Shown: positions 1 through 9,245, counted from the first letter of the stretch. The stretch: 64,000 bases of DNA from Guyparkeria sp. WRN-7 (GCF_001641825.1 NZ_LRFH01000015.1:124001-188000); one strand, 5' to 3'. The notes: generated from the letters alone by a model not told the origin. Program-made: numbers and translations.

Positions 1-355
1 GCAGGACCCCGTCGACGGCATTGCAACTCACGGCGAACAGCACGTCGTGTTGTGCGCCGAGCGCCCGGATCGATCGGGCGAACGGCTCCTTGCCGCCAGG
101 GTATTCGGACAGCGCCATCACCGGCAGGCCGGGGCGCGGGTGCTCGAGCTGGCCGGTCATCAGGCGGGCGAAATAATGGGCGAGATCGCTGCGCTCGCGG
201 GCGCCGCAGCTCAGGACGCGCTGGCCGTTGAGCACCGCCGTGAGGATCACCCCGGCGGCTTCCAGCGCCTGCGGGGCGGTGGCCTCGAACAGCTGGCCCA
301 TCTCGGCCAGATCCCGATCGAGCCGTTGTCTCAGTCCATCCAGAATGTCGCTCAT
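1..355 (-). CDS. diaA: DiaA/GmhA-like SIS-domain protein (3' part outside window)
   Basis: The first 118 codons are visible on the minus strand from ATG at 355; the rest lies beyond base 1. The protein begins MSDILDGLRQRLDRDL and has the N-terminal helix and first half of a SIS (sugar isomerase) domain, as in DiaA, the DnaA-binding initiation regulator, and GmhA, sedoheptulose-7-phosphate isomerase. DiaA is favoured because the order lpoA-yraN-diaA on one strand, with gaps of about 25-30 bases, is the usual gammaproteobacterial arrangement. The phosphosugar loop that reads GNGGS or GNGTS in the family reads CGARERSD here, so isomerase activity is doubtful. That also fits a non-catalytic DiaA role. 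Confidence 0.8.
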   Translation of the reverse strand, partial: MSDILDGLRQRLDRDLAEMGQLFEATAPQALEAAGVILTAVLNGQRVLSCGARERSDLAHYFARLMTGQLEHPRPGLPVMALSEYPGGKEPFARSIRALGAQHDVLFAVSCNAVDGVL

Positions 356-385
356 TCGTGTCTCTCGGGTTCGTTGCCGGGCGCC

Positions 386-796
386 TTAGAAGGCGTCGGG
401 CAGCCACTGTATCTCGGGTGTCCGGTTTGCCGCGAGCGTGACCGCGACCACGTCGAAGCGACAGTAAAGGGCCTGCCACTCCGGCCGTCGGGCAATCAGT
501 CGTTCGGCGGTTTCGCGCACCTTGGCGCACTTGCGCGTGGACAGGCTTTCGGCCGCCGATACCAGGGCGCCCCCCTTTCGGGCGCGCACCTCGACGAACA
601 CAAGCGTGTCGCCGTCACGAAGGATCAGGTCGATCTCGCCGCGCCCGGCCCGTGCGTTTGTCTCCAGCCGCGTCAGTCCCGCCCGTTCCAGATGGGCCAG
701 CGCCAGCGCCTCGGCCTGCTGGCCTCGTTCGCGGCGGTCGGTCGGTTCAGGGTCCGGCCGGCGTCGGACGGGCCACCAGCGTCGCAGGGCGTCCAT
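386..796 (-). CDS. yraN: YraN family endonuclease-fold protein (UPF0102)
   Basis: This 136-residue protein matches the UPF0102/YraN family in length and in its core motif GRGEIDLILRDGDTLVFVEV (residues about 52-71). The motif carries the acidic and Glu-x-Lys-like residues of a Holliday-junction-resolvase or restriction-endonuclease fold. The biochemical role of YraN is not settled. A GGGGAG ribosome binding site lies 9 bases before the ATG. It sits between lpoA (23-base gap) and diaA (30-base gap), so the three are probably one operon. Confidence 0.9.
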   Translation of the reverse strand: MDALRRWWPVRRRPDPEPTDRRERGQQAEALALAHLERAGLTRLETNARAGRGEIDLILRDGDTLVFVEVRARKGGALVSAAESLSTRKCAKVRETAERLIARRPEWQALYCRFDVVAVTLAANRTPEIQWLPDAF

Positions 797-819
797 GCCG
801 TGCGTCTCCCCGTGGCCGC

Positions 820-2781
820 CTAGAGACCGGTCGCCGGTGTGGTGTCGGTCGACATGCCTTCCGTCGAATCCGAACCCGTCCCGGGTTGCCTGGTGTCGAC
901 GAGCTCCGGTAGCGGTTCGAGCACCCCGTCTTGGAACTGGCCCCAGCTCGGTTGCCGCTGGACGACCCCCGTGGGGGTCAGAGACAGCGTGCCGGTCAGG
1001 CCGTCGACCGAACTGCCTTCGAGCAGGATGTCGATGCGCCCGGCGATGCGGGCGGCGTCGGCGCCGAAGGCGAACAGCCGCGGCAGCGAGCCGGCGAGTT
1101 GTGCCTGCTCCCAGGCCGGGCGCATCGGGTGCTCAGGCCCGGCCGGGCCGGCCAGCAGCATCGGCGCGACCGGAATGATCACCTTGTCCTTGTCGGCATC
1201 GGCCTGCTTGTCGACGTTGCCGGAGTAGGCCAGTCCCAGACCAAAGCGCGGCAGCTCCTCGGCACCGAAGTAGTCGAGTTGCGGCACGATCAGGGCCAGC
1301 TTGCTGCTACTGGCGGCCAGGAAGATCGCATCGATGTCCTCGCGGATCACCGGCTGGAAGGGGCCGTCTTCCTCGCCTTCTTCCTCGGCTTCGCCTTCAT
1401 CCTCCACGCGCAACAGGGTGCGCAGCTCGTTGGAGAAGTCGGTCTGGTCGGGGGCGAAGCTGGCCTGGTCGACCACCTCGCCACCCATCAGGGTGAACTC
1501 CTCGGCGAAGGCGCGTCGAGTGCGCTCGCCCAGCTTCTGCCCCGCGGAGAAAATCGCCACGCGCCGATGACCTGTATCCCACATGCGACGGGCGACTGCC
1601 TGCGCATCCTGTTCCGGCGAAAGCGAAAAGCTCACCGCGCCCATGGGCAGCGATTCGCCTTCCGCCGGCGAGTTGAGCGCGATGGGAAGCGGGCCGTTGG
1701 GACCGATCGCGCCGAGCGCGGGCAGCTGGCTCTTGAGGAGTGGGCCGATGATGATGGCCGCGTCGACACGTTGCGCCTCCTCGAGCGCGGCGCGCACACC
1801 GAGACGGCCGCTGCCCGAGTCGATGAATTGCAGCGTGCGGCCGGCCAGTGCGCCGTTGTTTGCCGCGTACTCGATCCCCGCGCGGATTTCCTGGCTGATG
1901 CCGGCGTACTGCTCGGATTGAGGCAGGAGCACGGCGACCGGTCCCTGCCGGCTCGGAGCGCGCAGCGATTCCAGTGCGCCGCTCGTGCCGAGCATCTTCA
2001 CGAAGCCGCTCTTTACCGCCGGGTGGTTCGGGTGGCTGGCAGTCCAGCTTTCCATGTCGCCGGGGCGCTGGCGGTAGGTCAATGCTAGGTCCAGCCAGTC
2101 GGCAAAGCGCGTGCCGGCGTTCTCGGCCGCCGCGTCCCGGAGTTGTTCGTTCGGGACCTCGATCAGCAGATTCCACAGGCGCGCATGATTGGCCTCCCGC
2201 TGCTCGGCGGGCAGGCGGTCATCGACGGCGTGATAGTAGCGGGCCGCGCGCAGCGGGTTGCCGGCTTCGGCCTCCATCGCGCCGAGCAGGAACAGGCGTC
2301 GGCCTTCGATCTCGGGCGCCAGCGGCAGCGGGATGCGGTGGATGGTGCGCATGGCGCGATCGCGGTCGCCCTCGGCCCACTGGCCCAGGCCGCGCGCGAT
2401 GGCCGCACGGCGCGGGTCGATGCGATTCCACAGCGGCTGGGTGTCGACCTGCTGGTAGAGTTCGCGTGCCAGCTGGAAATCGTGGGCATCGATGGCCGTT
2501 TCCAGTGCCAGCAGTTGCTGTTCGGCCCGACGGCTGCCGGTGAGGTCCTGGGACATTGCCAGCCGAGCCCGGGCGATGCCGGCCGGGTCCGAGGCCTGAA
2601 CCGCCTGCGACAATTCCTTCTGTGCCGCTGTGCTCGGGGCTTTCTGTTCCGAGCTTGGCATCTGGGCGCAGCCGCCGAGTGTCAGCAGGGCGGCGGCAAT
2701 TGCCCCCAGGCCAAGGCGAGAGGCGGTGCGGTAAAAGGCCTGCTGGCGCCGGCGGGTGAGCGGGCGTTGGCTGGTCGGCAT
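820..2781 (-). CDS. lpoA: penicillin-binding protein activator LpoA (LppC/YraM lipoprotein)
   Basis: Outer-membrane lipoprotein that reaches through the periplasm to stimulate the bifunctional peptidoglycan synthase PBP1A. From ATG 2781 it has 653 residues: a short basic start, a hydrophobic signal segment and a lipobox LGGC about residue 38, an N-terminal helical TPR-like half, and a C-terminal LppC domain with a periplasmic-binding-protein fold. A TTG 27 bases further upstream (2808) is in frame, but ATG 2781 has GGAGA at the right distance and is preferred. An acidic run of Glu/Asp/Gly near residue 470 looks like a species-specific insertion. Head of the lpoA-yraN-diaA operon and divergent from rsmI, the usual neighbour. 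Confidence 0.92.
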   Translation of the reverse strand: MPTSQRPLTRRRQQAFYRTASRLGLGAIAAALLTLGGCAQMPSSEQKAPSTAAQKELSQAVQASDPAGIARARLAMSQDLTGSRRAEQQLLALETAIDAHDFQLARELYQQVDTQPLWNRIDPRRAAIARGLGQWAEGDRDRAMRTIHRIPLPLAPEIEGRRLFLLGAMEAEAGNPLRAARYYHAVDDRLPAEQREANHARLWNLLIEVPNEQLRDAAAENAGTRFADWLDLALTYRQRPGDMESWTASHPNHPAVKSGFVKMLGTSGALESLRAPSRQGPVAVLLPQSEQYAGISQEIRAGIEYAANNGALAGRTLQFIDSGSGRLGVRAALEEAQRVDAAIIIGPLLKSQLPALGAIGPNGPLPIALNSPAEGESLPMGAVSFSLSPEQDAQAVARRMWDTGHRRVAIFSAGQKLGERTRRAFAEEFTLMGGEVVDQASFAPDQTDFSNELRTLLRVEDEGEAEEEGEEDGPFQPVIREDIDAIFLAASSSKLALIVPQLDYFGAEELPRFGLGLAYSGNVDKQADADKDKVIIPVAPMLLAGPAGPEHPMRPAWEQAQLAGSLPRLFAFGADAARIAGRIDILLEGSSVDGLTGTLSLTPTGVVQRQPSWGQFQDGVLEPLPELVDTRQPGTGSDSTEGMSTDTTPATGL

Positions 2782-2931
2782 GCGGTCCGTCTCCGGTAAC
2801 GTGGGCAAAATGGCAGTCCCGGTCGCGGGAGCTGAGGTTCTTCAGCCGGGCCGACATGGACCCGCCGGGTGGCGGATGGTTTCGTCGCCAGGCAGCCGAA
2901 GAATGAAAAAACCGTGAGTGAGTATAACCAA

Positions 2932-3834
2932 ATGTCCAGTTCGAATGCGGGGTCGGAACGGGTGAGCGCCAGCCGCTGGGTCGAGGCGGGCCACTGCTAT
3001 GTGGTGGCCACCCCGATCGGGAACCTGGCAGACATCAGCGAGCGGGCCACTGCGGTGTTGCGCGGCGTGGACGTGATCGCCTGCGAGGACACGCGTCACG
3101 CGCGGACCCTGTTGAATCACCTCGGGGTGCAGAAGGAGCTGGTGGCGCTGCACGAGCACAACGAACGCGGGGCGAGCGAGTCGACCCGTCGCCGGCTGGA
3201 GGCGGGCGAGTCGGTCGCGCTGATCAGCGACGCCGGCACGCCGGCCATCAGCGATCCGGGCGAGGTGCTGGTGCGGGTGCTGGCCGAGGCGGGCTTGCCC
3301 GTCGTTCCCGTCCCCGGGGCTTCGGCGGTGATCGCGGCCCTGTCGGCATCGGGTCTGCCGGGGCGGCCGTTCTGGTTCGAGGGCTTCCTGCCGCCGCAGG
3401 ACAAGGCACGCCGCGACCGGCTTGCCGAGTTGGCGGAGGTCGAGGCGACGCTGGCCTTCTACGAGGCGCCACACCGCATCGTCAAAAGCGTGGCGGCATG
3501 CGCCGACTCGCTGGGCGGCGAGCGCCCGGCGGTCCTGGCGCGCGAGTTGACCAAGCGGTTCGAACAGATCGCGCATGGCTCGTTGGCGACACTGGCCGAC
3601 CAGCTGGCCGCCGGCGAGATCCCGGCACGCGGCGAATTCGTCGTGCTGGTGGGCCCCGGGGAGGCCGGCCCGGCCGAGGATGCCGTTGACGCGGACACCC
3701 TGATCGGCCTGCTGGTCGCCGAGGGTGTGGCGCCCAAGACCATCGCCCGCGTCGTGTCGCGAACCACGTCGCGCTCGCGCAATGCCGTTTACGCCGAGGT
3801 GCTGGCGCGCCGGGAGGGTGGCGAAAAATCCTGA
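2932..3834 (+). CDS. rsmI: 16S rRNA (cytidine1402-2'-O)-methyltransferase RsmI
   Basis: SAM-dependent methyltransferase that 2'-O-methylates C1402 in the decoding centre of 16S rRNA. The tetrapyrrole-methylase fold is seen in YVVATPIGNLADIS near the N terminus, then CEDTRHARTLL and LISDAGTPAISDPG, with a PGASAVIAALSASGLP loop. From ATG 2932 it has 300 residues, slightly longer than the usual 286-290. In-frame upstream codons to 2869 exist but extend past the family's start. Divergent from lpoA, as in most gammaproteobacteria. Confidence 0.93.
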   Translation: MSSSNAGSERVSASRWVEAGHCYVVATPIGNLADISERATAVLRGVDVIACEDTRHARTLLNHLGVQKELVALHEHNERGASESTRRRLEAGESVALISDAGTPAISDPGEVLVRVLAEAGLPVVPVPGASAVIAALSASGLPGRPFWFEGFLPPQDKARRDRLAELAEVEATLAFYEAPHRIVKSVAACADSLGGERPAVLARELTKRFEQIAHGSLATLADQLAAGEIPARGEFVVLVGPGEAGPAEDAVDADTLIGLLVAEGVAPKTIARVVSRTTSRSRNAVYAEVLARREGGEKS

Positions 3835-3851
3835 TTGGCACGCATGCTGCA
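3835..3851 (+). promoter_or_regulatory. probable sigma54 (RpoN) promoter of the GGDEF gene
   Basis: TGGCACG (3836-3842), four bases, then CTGCA (3847-3851) places the invariant GG and GC doublets at sigma54 -24/-12 spacing, with one deviation (C for the first T of TTGC). It lies directly after the rsmI stop and predicts a start near 3862, about 60 bases before the ATG at 3922. RpoN with a FleQ/FlrA-type activator drives early flagellar genes in polar-flagellate gammaproteobacteria, which fits the gene's place at the head of the flagellar locus. Confidence 0.6.
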
Positions 3852-3921
3852 TTACCCCGGGCATCGTCGCGACAAATAACGGGTTCCTGTCGCGTCGACC
3901 ACTACCCAAGAGGGTTGCAGC

Positions 3922-4845
3922 ATGGCTTACTACCTCACCACTGACGAATCTCTTTGCGGCCAGGCCCCGACAAGCCTCGGGTCGCGTGCAGCGATCACGC
4001 CGGCCGAGGAATGGGCGGCCCGCGAATCGGCATTGCTGCAGGCCCTGCTTCGCTGCGTGAACGTCAGGGCGGCGCTCGACGTGATCCGCGACCAACTGGA
4101 TGATTTTCTGACAGTAACGTCAATTTGCTGGCAGGTGGGCGACGAACGCTACAACTGCAATGCTGCCAGTCCGTCGGACCATGCCATCCCGGTCGCCCTG
4201 TCGCTTGACGACTATCCGTTCGGGCGGCTGCTGGTCCATACCCGTCTTCCGATCGACGAGGTCGAGCTGGCCGAACTGCGCCAGATGCTGGCGATCGTGG
4301 CCTACCCACTGCGCAACCTGCGCATGCTCGAACACGCCCTGGTCGCCGCCGAGCACGATGCGCTCACCGGTCTGAAGAATCGCCGCGCCTTCGATCTGGC
4401 GCTGCACGACCTGCACGCGCGTCTGGCCCGCTATGACGGCCAGGCCAGTCTGCTGATCCTGGACATGTCCCGATTCAAGGCGATCAACGACACCTACGGT
4501 CACGATGTCGGCGACCGGGCACTCACCTGGGTTGCCGAGGGGCTGGACCGCTGCCTGCGGCAGACCGACAGTGCTTACCGTCTCGGTGGGGACGAGTTCG
4601 TGGTGATCCTGCCGGAAACCCCCTACCACGGCGCCCGCCGGCTGGGTACGCGGCTGCTCGAGTGGCTTCATGAGCACCCGATGCGCGAGGCGGGTGGCGA
4701 GCTGATCCAGCTGCACGCGAACATCGGCATGGCGCAGTGGCGCCACGGCGAAGCGAGCGACGAATGGTTCCGTCGCGCCGACCAGGCACTGTATGGAAAC
4801 AACGAGGAACGGCCGGGTCGTCAGCGACTGGGCCGGCTGGCCTGA
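3922..4845 (+). CDS. diguanylate cyclase with N-terminal unassigned sensory region (GGDEF)
   Basis: 307 residues. The C-terminal half (about 140-305) is a GGDEF domain with the full active-site motif GGDEF at 222-226, DALTGLKNRRAF at its entrance, and an RxxD inhibitory site (RQTD, 213-216) exactly five residues upstream. It should therefore make cyclic di-GMP from two GTP and be product-inhibited. The N-terminal 140 residues resemble a small GAF-like sensory domain, but no ligand can be named and no membrane segment is visible. It stands alone between rsmI and fliL behind a sigma54-type promoter. A role in the swim/stick decision is inferred from context only. Confidence 0.85.
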   Translation: MAYYLTTDESLCGQAPTSLGSRAAITPAEEWAARESALLQALLRCVNVRAALDVIRDQLDDFLTVTSICWQVGDERYNCNAASPSDHAIPVALSLDDYPFGRLLVHTRLPIDEVELAELRQMLAIVAYPLRNLRMLEHALVAAEHDALTGLKNRRAFDLALHDLHARLARYDGQASLLILDMSRFKAINDTYGHDVGDRALTWVAEGLDRCLRQTDSAYRLGGDEFVVILPETPYHGARRLGTRLLEWLHEHPMREAGGELIQLHANIGMAQWRHGEASDEWFRRADQALYGNNEERPGRQRLGRLA

Positions 4846-4962
4846 GACGCGAGAATGCCGCTCGGGAGTGGTAAAACGGGCGCAAACACGTGAGAATCGC
4901 GGACATTTGCGTTCCCGGTCCGCCGGGGCAGGCAATCTGGACGAATTGACGAGGAGTCGGTA

Positions 4963-5487
4963 ATGGCCGAAGCGGAAGAGGCGACTGAAGAGAAGAAGAA
5001 AGGCGGCAACAAGCTGGTCGTGATCCTGCTCGTGGTGCTGATCGTGGTCATTCTCGCCGTCGGGGCGGTCGTGGCCACGCTCCTGCTGACCGGAGGTGAC
5101 GACAAGCCGGCCGGCGAGGAAGGTGCGACCGAGCAGACCGAGGAGGAGGCCGAGGCCCCCAAGGGTCCGCCGATCACCATCCCGCTCGGCGAGCCGATCA
5201 CGGTCAACCTCAGCAAGCCCAACGATGCCAACGTGCTGCAGGTGCAGCTGGACATGGTGACCCGTGAGCCGGAGGTCGAGAAGCTGGTCAAGACGCAGCG
5301 CTCGCGGATCATCAACGACGTCATGCTCTCGCTGAGCGAGGTCAACGCCGCCGAGCTGCGTACCCGCGAGGGCAAGGAGGCGCTGCAGCAGACGCTGACC
5401 GAGGACATCAATCGCATCCTCGGAGACGGGACCGAGCTGGAGCAGCCGGTCGAGAACGTCTATTTCACCCGGCTCTTGATGCAGTGA
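4963..5487 (+). CDS. fliL: flagellar basal body-associated protein FliL
   Basis: 174 residues. A lysine-rich cytoplasmic start is followed by one transmembrane helix (about 16-40), an acidic low-complexity linker (45-70) and the periplasmic FliL domain with PITIPLGEPITVNLSKPNDANVLQ and a C-terminal FTRLLMQ. FliL surrounds the stator units and supports torque. GAGGAG precedes the ATG. First gene of the fliLMNOPQR-flhBA run; the 117-base gap before it separates it from the GGDEF gene. Confidence 0.92.
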   Translation: MAEAEEATEEKKKGGNKLVVILLVVLIVVILAVGAVVATLLLTGGDDKPAGEEGATEQTEEEAEAPKGPPITIPLGEPITVNLSKPNDANVLQVQLDMVTREPEVEKLVKTQRSRIINDVMLSLSEVNAAELRTREGKEALQQTLTEDINRILGDGTELEQPVENVYFTRLLMQ

Positions 5488-5533
5488 CGCCGACGGAAAC
5501 CGGGTTCGGTGCAAACGGGGGCTCGAGCGAGCT

Positions 5534-6586
5534 ATGACTGACGCAGACATCCTCTCCCAGGACGAAATCGACGCGCTGCTCAATGGCGTGGACGAGGGCG
5601 ACGTCGAGACCGAGCAGGGTGTCGGCGAACCCGACAAGGCCGTCTCCTACGACCTCACGACGCAGGAGCGCATCGTCCGGGGGCGCCTGCCGACCCTGGA
5701 GATGCTCAACGAGCGTTTCGCTCGCAGCCTGCGCATCCGTCTGGTGTCGATGCTGCGCCGCTCGGTCGAGATCTCGATCGAGGGCGTGGAGATGAGCAAG
5801 TTCTCGGACTACATCCACACCCTGTTCGTGCCCACCTCGATGACGCTGATGCACGTGCGTCCGCTCAAGGGGCTGGGGATGTTCATGATGGAGTCGCGGC
5901 TGGTGTTCTCGCTGGTCGACAACTTCTTCGGCGGCTTCGGGATGCACGCCAAGATCGAGGGGCGCGACTTCACGCCTACCGAGCTGCGCGTGATCAAGCG
6001 GGTGCTCGAGCAGGCGGTCGAGGAGATGCAGAACTCCTGGTCGCCGATCTACCCGATCATGTTCGAGACCGTCAGCCACGAGATGAACCCGCAGCTGGCC
6101 AACATCGTCTCGGCGACCGAGGTGGTGGTGGTCTCGAGCTTCCGCATCGAGGTCGAGGGCGGCTCCGGGAAGTTCGACTTCGTCGTGCCGTACTCGATGA
6201 TCGAGCCGATCCGCGACCTGCTCGACGGCGGCATGCAGGGCGACCGTCTCGAGGTCGACGAGCGCTGGACCAAGGCCCTCAAGCGCGAACTCGGGTTTGC
6301 CGAGATCGATCTGACCGCGCATCTGGCCGATGTGCGCATGTCGCTCAAGGACGTCGCCAACCTCGAGGTGGGCCAGGTGATCCCCTTCGAGATGCCGGAG
6401 TACACGACGCTGGCGAGCGACGATCTGCCGCTGTTCCGCGGCAAGATGGGCAACTACAAGGGCAACAAGGCCATTCGGGTCGAGGAGGCCGTTCCGGAGC
6501 GACTGGAGCGGGCCGCCCACCCCAACGAGATCCTGCGGGCGCAGATCCCCGGGTTGAAGCAATCAGGAGAAGACGACGATGGCTGA
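5534..6586 (+). CDS. fliM: flagellar motor switch protein FliM
   Basis: 350 residues, normal length for FliM. The N-terminal CheY-binding peptide ILSQDEIDALLNGVDEG is intact, followed by the CheC-like middle domain (about 45-235, with a GGFG loop) and a C-terminal SpoA/FliN-like domain. It forms the C-ring wall with FliG and FliN and reverses rotation on binding CheY-P. It ends 8 bases inside fliN, so the two are translationally coupled. Confidence 0.96.
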   Translation: MTDADILSQDEIDALLNGVDEGDVETEQGVGEPDKAVSYDLTTQERIVRGRLPTLEMLNERFARSLRIRLVSMLRRSVEISIEGVEMSKFSDYIHTLFVPTSMTLMHVRPLKGLGMFMMESRLVFSLVDNFFGGFGMHAKIEGRDFTPTELRVIKRVLEQAVEEMQNSWSPIYPIMFETVSHEMNPQLANIVSATEVVVVSSFRIEVEGGSGKFDFVVPYSMIEPIRDLLDGGMQGDRLEVDERWTKALKRELGFAEIDLTAHLADVRMSLKDVANLEVGQVIPFEMPEYTTLASDDLPLFRGKMGNYKGNKAIRVEEAVPERLERAAHPNEILRAQIPGLKQSGEDDDG

Positions 6587-6995
6587 TGAATCCGACAAGT
6601 CGGTCGAGGACGATTGGGCGGCGGCCATGGCCGAACAGGCCGACACCGAGGCTGGCGGTGACGCCGACGACGGTGGCGCACAGGTGCAGATGGAGCAGTT
6701 CCAGGACGGAGCACAGCCGGACGATGACGAGAGCCCGGTCAACTTCGACGTCATCATGGACGTGCCGGTCACCATCTCGATGGAGATCGGTCGCACCTCG
6801 ATCAACATCCGCAACCTGCTGCAGCTCAACCAGGGCTCGATCGTCGAGCTCGACCGCCTGGCCGGCGAGCCGCTGGACGTGCTGGTCAACGGCACGCTGA
6901 TCGCCCGCGGCGAGGTCGTGGTGGTCAACGAGAAGTTCGGCATCCGTCTGACCGACGTGATCAGCCCGGCCGAGCGCCTGCGCAAGTTGCGCTGA
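6579..6995 (+). CDS. fliN: flagellar motor switch protein FliN
   Basis: 138 residues. An acidic, disordered N terminus (1-55) is followed by the SpoA domain with VNFDVIMDVPVTISMEIGRT and LNQGSIVELDRLAGEPLDVLVNGTLIARGEVVVV. FliN forms the base of the C-ring and docks the export ATPase complex. The ATG overlaps the end of fliM by 8 bases, and the stop overlaps the fliO start as ATGA. Confidence 0.95.
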   Translation: MADESDKSVEDDWAAAMAEQADTEAGGDADDGGAQVQMEQFQDGAQPDDDESPVNFDVIMDVPVTISMEIGRTSINIRNLLQLNQGSIVELDRLAGEPLDVLVNGTLIARGEVVVVNEKFGIRLTDVISPAERLRKLR

Positions 6996-7435
6996 TGATC
7001 ATGCGGGCACTGGGCTTTCTCTTTCTCCTGCCGCTGGCGAACCCGGTCGCCGCCGCCGAGGCGATCGACCCGCTGGCGCCGAGCTACCTGGTCAAGCTGG
7101 TCATCAGCCTGCTGCTGGTGCTGATCCTGATGTTCGCCCTGGTCTGGGCGATCAAGCGTTTCGGCCGTCTGGATGCCCGCGCCGGCAACTACCCCATGCA
7201 GGTGCTCACGCAGATGTCGATCGGCCCGCGCGAGCGTATCCTGCTGGTGGCCGTCGGTGACCGGCAGATGCTGGTCGGGGTCAGCCAGGGGGCGATCGAG
7301 TCGCTCGGTTGGGTCGACCCGCCGCTCGATCCGGTCAAGCGCGAGGGCGGTCATCCGAGCTTCGGCGAGGCCTTCCAGGAGCAGCTCGCCGCCCGCTTCG
7401 GCCGCCGTGGCAAGGGAGGCTCGGATGACGGCTAG
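6995..7435 (+). CDS. fliO: flagellar export scaffold protein FliO
   Basis: 146 residues with an N-terminal signal-like hydrophobic stretch, then a transmembrane helix (about 28-48) and a small cytoplasmic domain with [21 protein letters not shown]. FliO helps assemble the FliP ring of the type III export gate. It starts one base inside the fliN stop and ends 11 bases inside fliP. Confidence 0.9.
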   Translation: MIMRALGFLFLLPLANPVAAAEAIDPLAPSYLVKLVISLLLVLILMFALVWAIKRFGRLDARAGNYPMQVLTQMSIGPRERILLVAVGDRQMLVGVSQGAIESLGWVDPPLDPVKREGGHPSFGEAFQEQLAARFGRRGKGGSDDG

Positions 7436-8186
7436 ACGCCTGCTTTCCGCCCTGCTGCTGGTCCTCGGCCTGTTCTCGGTAAGCCTGCCCGTCCTGGCCG
7501 AGCCGGGCCTGCCGGCGGTGACCCTGACCGAGGGCGAGAACGGCGAGACGCAGTACAGCCTGACGCTGCAGATCCTCGCCCTGATGACGGTGCTGACGCT
7601 GCTGCCGTCGATGCTGCTGATGATGACCTCGTTCACGCGAATCATCATCGTGCTGGCCCTGCTGCGCCAGGCGCTCGGCACCGTGCAGACACCCTCGAAC
7701 CAGATCCTGCTCGGCCTGGCACTGTTCCTGACGCTGTTCATCATGGCGCCGGTGTTCCAGAAGGCCTACGACGAGGGCATCGGGCCCTACATGGCCGAGG
7801 AGATCGGCGTGACCGAGGCGATCGACCGCGCCTCGCAGCCGATTCGGACCTTCATGCTCAACCAGACGCGCGAGGCCGACATCGCCCTGTACCAGGAGAT
7901 CGGCGACTATCCGGACTTCGAGACACCCGCGGACGTGCCGCTGACCGTGCTGATGGCGGCGTTCGTTACCTCGGAGCTCAAGACGGCCTTCCAGATCGGT
8001 TTCATGATCTTCATCCCGTTCCTGATCATCGACCTGGTGGTCGCCTCGGTGCTGATGTCGATGGGCATGATGATGCTCTCGCCGATGATCGTCTCGCTGC
8101 CGTTCAAGATCATGCTGTTCGTGCTGGTGGACGGCTGGGCGTTGCTGATGGGCACGCTTGCTTCCAGCTTCTACATGGGGGGCTAG
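7425..8186 (+). CDS. fliP: flagellar export gate protein FliP
   Basis: From ATG 7425 the protein has 253 residues, the family length. A cleavable signal peptide ending SLPVLAEP is followed by four hydrophobic segments and the conserved [17 protein letters not shown] and [16 protein letters not shown] motifs. FliP pentamers form the core of the export gate with FliQ and FliR. The frame stays open upstream inside fliO, but family length, the signal peptide and translational overlap all mark 7425 as the start. Confidence 0.95.
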   Translation: MTARRLLSALLLVLGLFSVSLPVLAEPGLPAVTLTEGENGETQYSLTLQILALMTVLTLLPSMLLMMTSFTRIIIVLALLRQALGTVQTPSNQILLGLALFLTLFIMAPVFQKAYDEGIGPYMAEEIGVTEAIDRASQPIRTFMLNQTREADIALYQEIGDYPDFETPADVPLTVLMAAFVTSELKTAFQIGFMIFIPFLIIDLVVASVLMSMGMMMLSPMIVSLPFKIMLFVLVDGWALLMGTLASSFYMGG

Positions 8187-8189
8187 GCC

Positions 8190-8459
8190 ATGAGTCCGGA
8201 TACCGTAATCGAGCTGACCCGCCAGGCCCTGACGGTGATCCTGTATCTCTCGATGCCGATCCTGCTCACCGCGCTGGCCGTCGGCCTGCTGATCGGCATG
8301 TTCCAGGCGGCCACGCAGATCAACGAGATGACGCTGAGCTTCATCCCCAAGATGATCGCGGTGGTGTTCGCCATCCTGCTGGCCGCGCCCTGGATGCTGC
8401 AGGTGATCGTCGATTTCACCGAGCGGCTGTTCCATAACATCCCCTCGCTGATCTCCTAG
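8190..8459 (+). CDS. fliQ: flagellar export gate protein FliQ
   Basis: 89 residues with two transmembrane helices. The conserved features are MSPDTVIELTRQAL at the start and the loop QAATQINEMTLSFIPK. Four FliQ subunits wrap around the FliP5R1 core of the export gate. It starts three bases after the fliP stop. Confidence 0.95.
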   Translation: MSPDTVIELTRQALTVILYLSMPILLTALAVGLLIGMFQAATQINEMTLSFIPKMIAVVFAILLAAPWMLQVIVDFTERLFHNIPSLIS

Positions 8460-8470
8460 GCCGGGCCTGA

Positions 8471-9241
8471 ATGGAGCTGGCGATCGACCAGATCCTCACC
8501 TGGGCCATCAGCTACCTGTGGGTGCTGATTCGGGTCGGGGCGATGCTGATGGTCGCGCCGATCTTCGGCTCGCAGACGCTGCCGACGCGCGTTCGGCTGC
8601 TGATCGCCCTGGTGGTCTCGGTGGTGATCACGCCGATGGTGCCCGACATTCCCAGCGTCGATCCGCTGTCGGTTGCGGGGTTCGTCATGATCGTCCAGCA
8701 GATCCTGATCGGCGTGGCGATGGGCTTCGTGCTCAACCTGGTGCTGTCGGCCTTCGTCATCGCCGGCGAATCGATCGCCATGAGCATGGGCCTGGGCTTT
8801 GCCCAGACGGTCGACCCGCAGAACGGCGTCAGCGTCCCGCTGGTGTCCCAGTTCCTGACCATCGTGGTGACCCTCTTGATGGTCACGCTCAACGTCCCCG
8901 GCATGATCGTCAAGATGCTGGCGGACTCGTTCACCATTCTGCCGATCTCGCCGATCGGACTGACCGCCGAGGACTTCCGCGCCATCGCCTGGTTCGGCCA
9001 GCAGATGTACATCAACGCGGTGCTCGTCGCCTTGCCGATCGTCACCACGCTGTTGATGGTGAACCTCGCCATGGGCGTCATCACGCGCGCCGCGCCGCAG
9101 ATGAACATCTTCTCGGTCGGCTTTCCGGCCACGCTGATGATCGGCTTCTTCCTGCTCTTTCTCGCCGCTCCCCTCTGGTTCCCGAACGTGGAACAGTTCG
9201 TGCAACAGGCATTCGTCCTGATCACGGAAATCCTGAGGTGA
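8471..9241 (+). CDS. fliR: flagellar export gate protein FliR
   Basis: 256 residues, strongly hydrophobic with six or more membrane segments, and the conserved VLIRVGAMLMVAPIFGSQTLP and QTVDPQNG regions. One FliR completes the export gate ring with five FliP and binds FlhB. It lies eleven bases after fliQ and four bases before flhB. Confidence 0.94.
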   Translation: MELAIDQILTWAISYLWVLIRVGAMLMVAPIFGSQTLPTRVRLLIALVVSVVITPMVPDIPSVDPLSVAGFVMIVQQILIGVAMGFVLNLVLSAFVIAGESIAMSMGLGFAQTVDPQNGVSVPLVSQFLTIVVTLLMVTLNVPGMIVKMLADSFTILPISPIGLTAEDFRAIAWFGQQMYINAVLVALPIVTTLLMVNLAMGVITRAAPQMNIFSVGFPATLMIGFFLLFLAAPLWFPNVEQFVQQAFVLITEILR

Positions 9242-9245
9242 GCTG

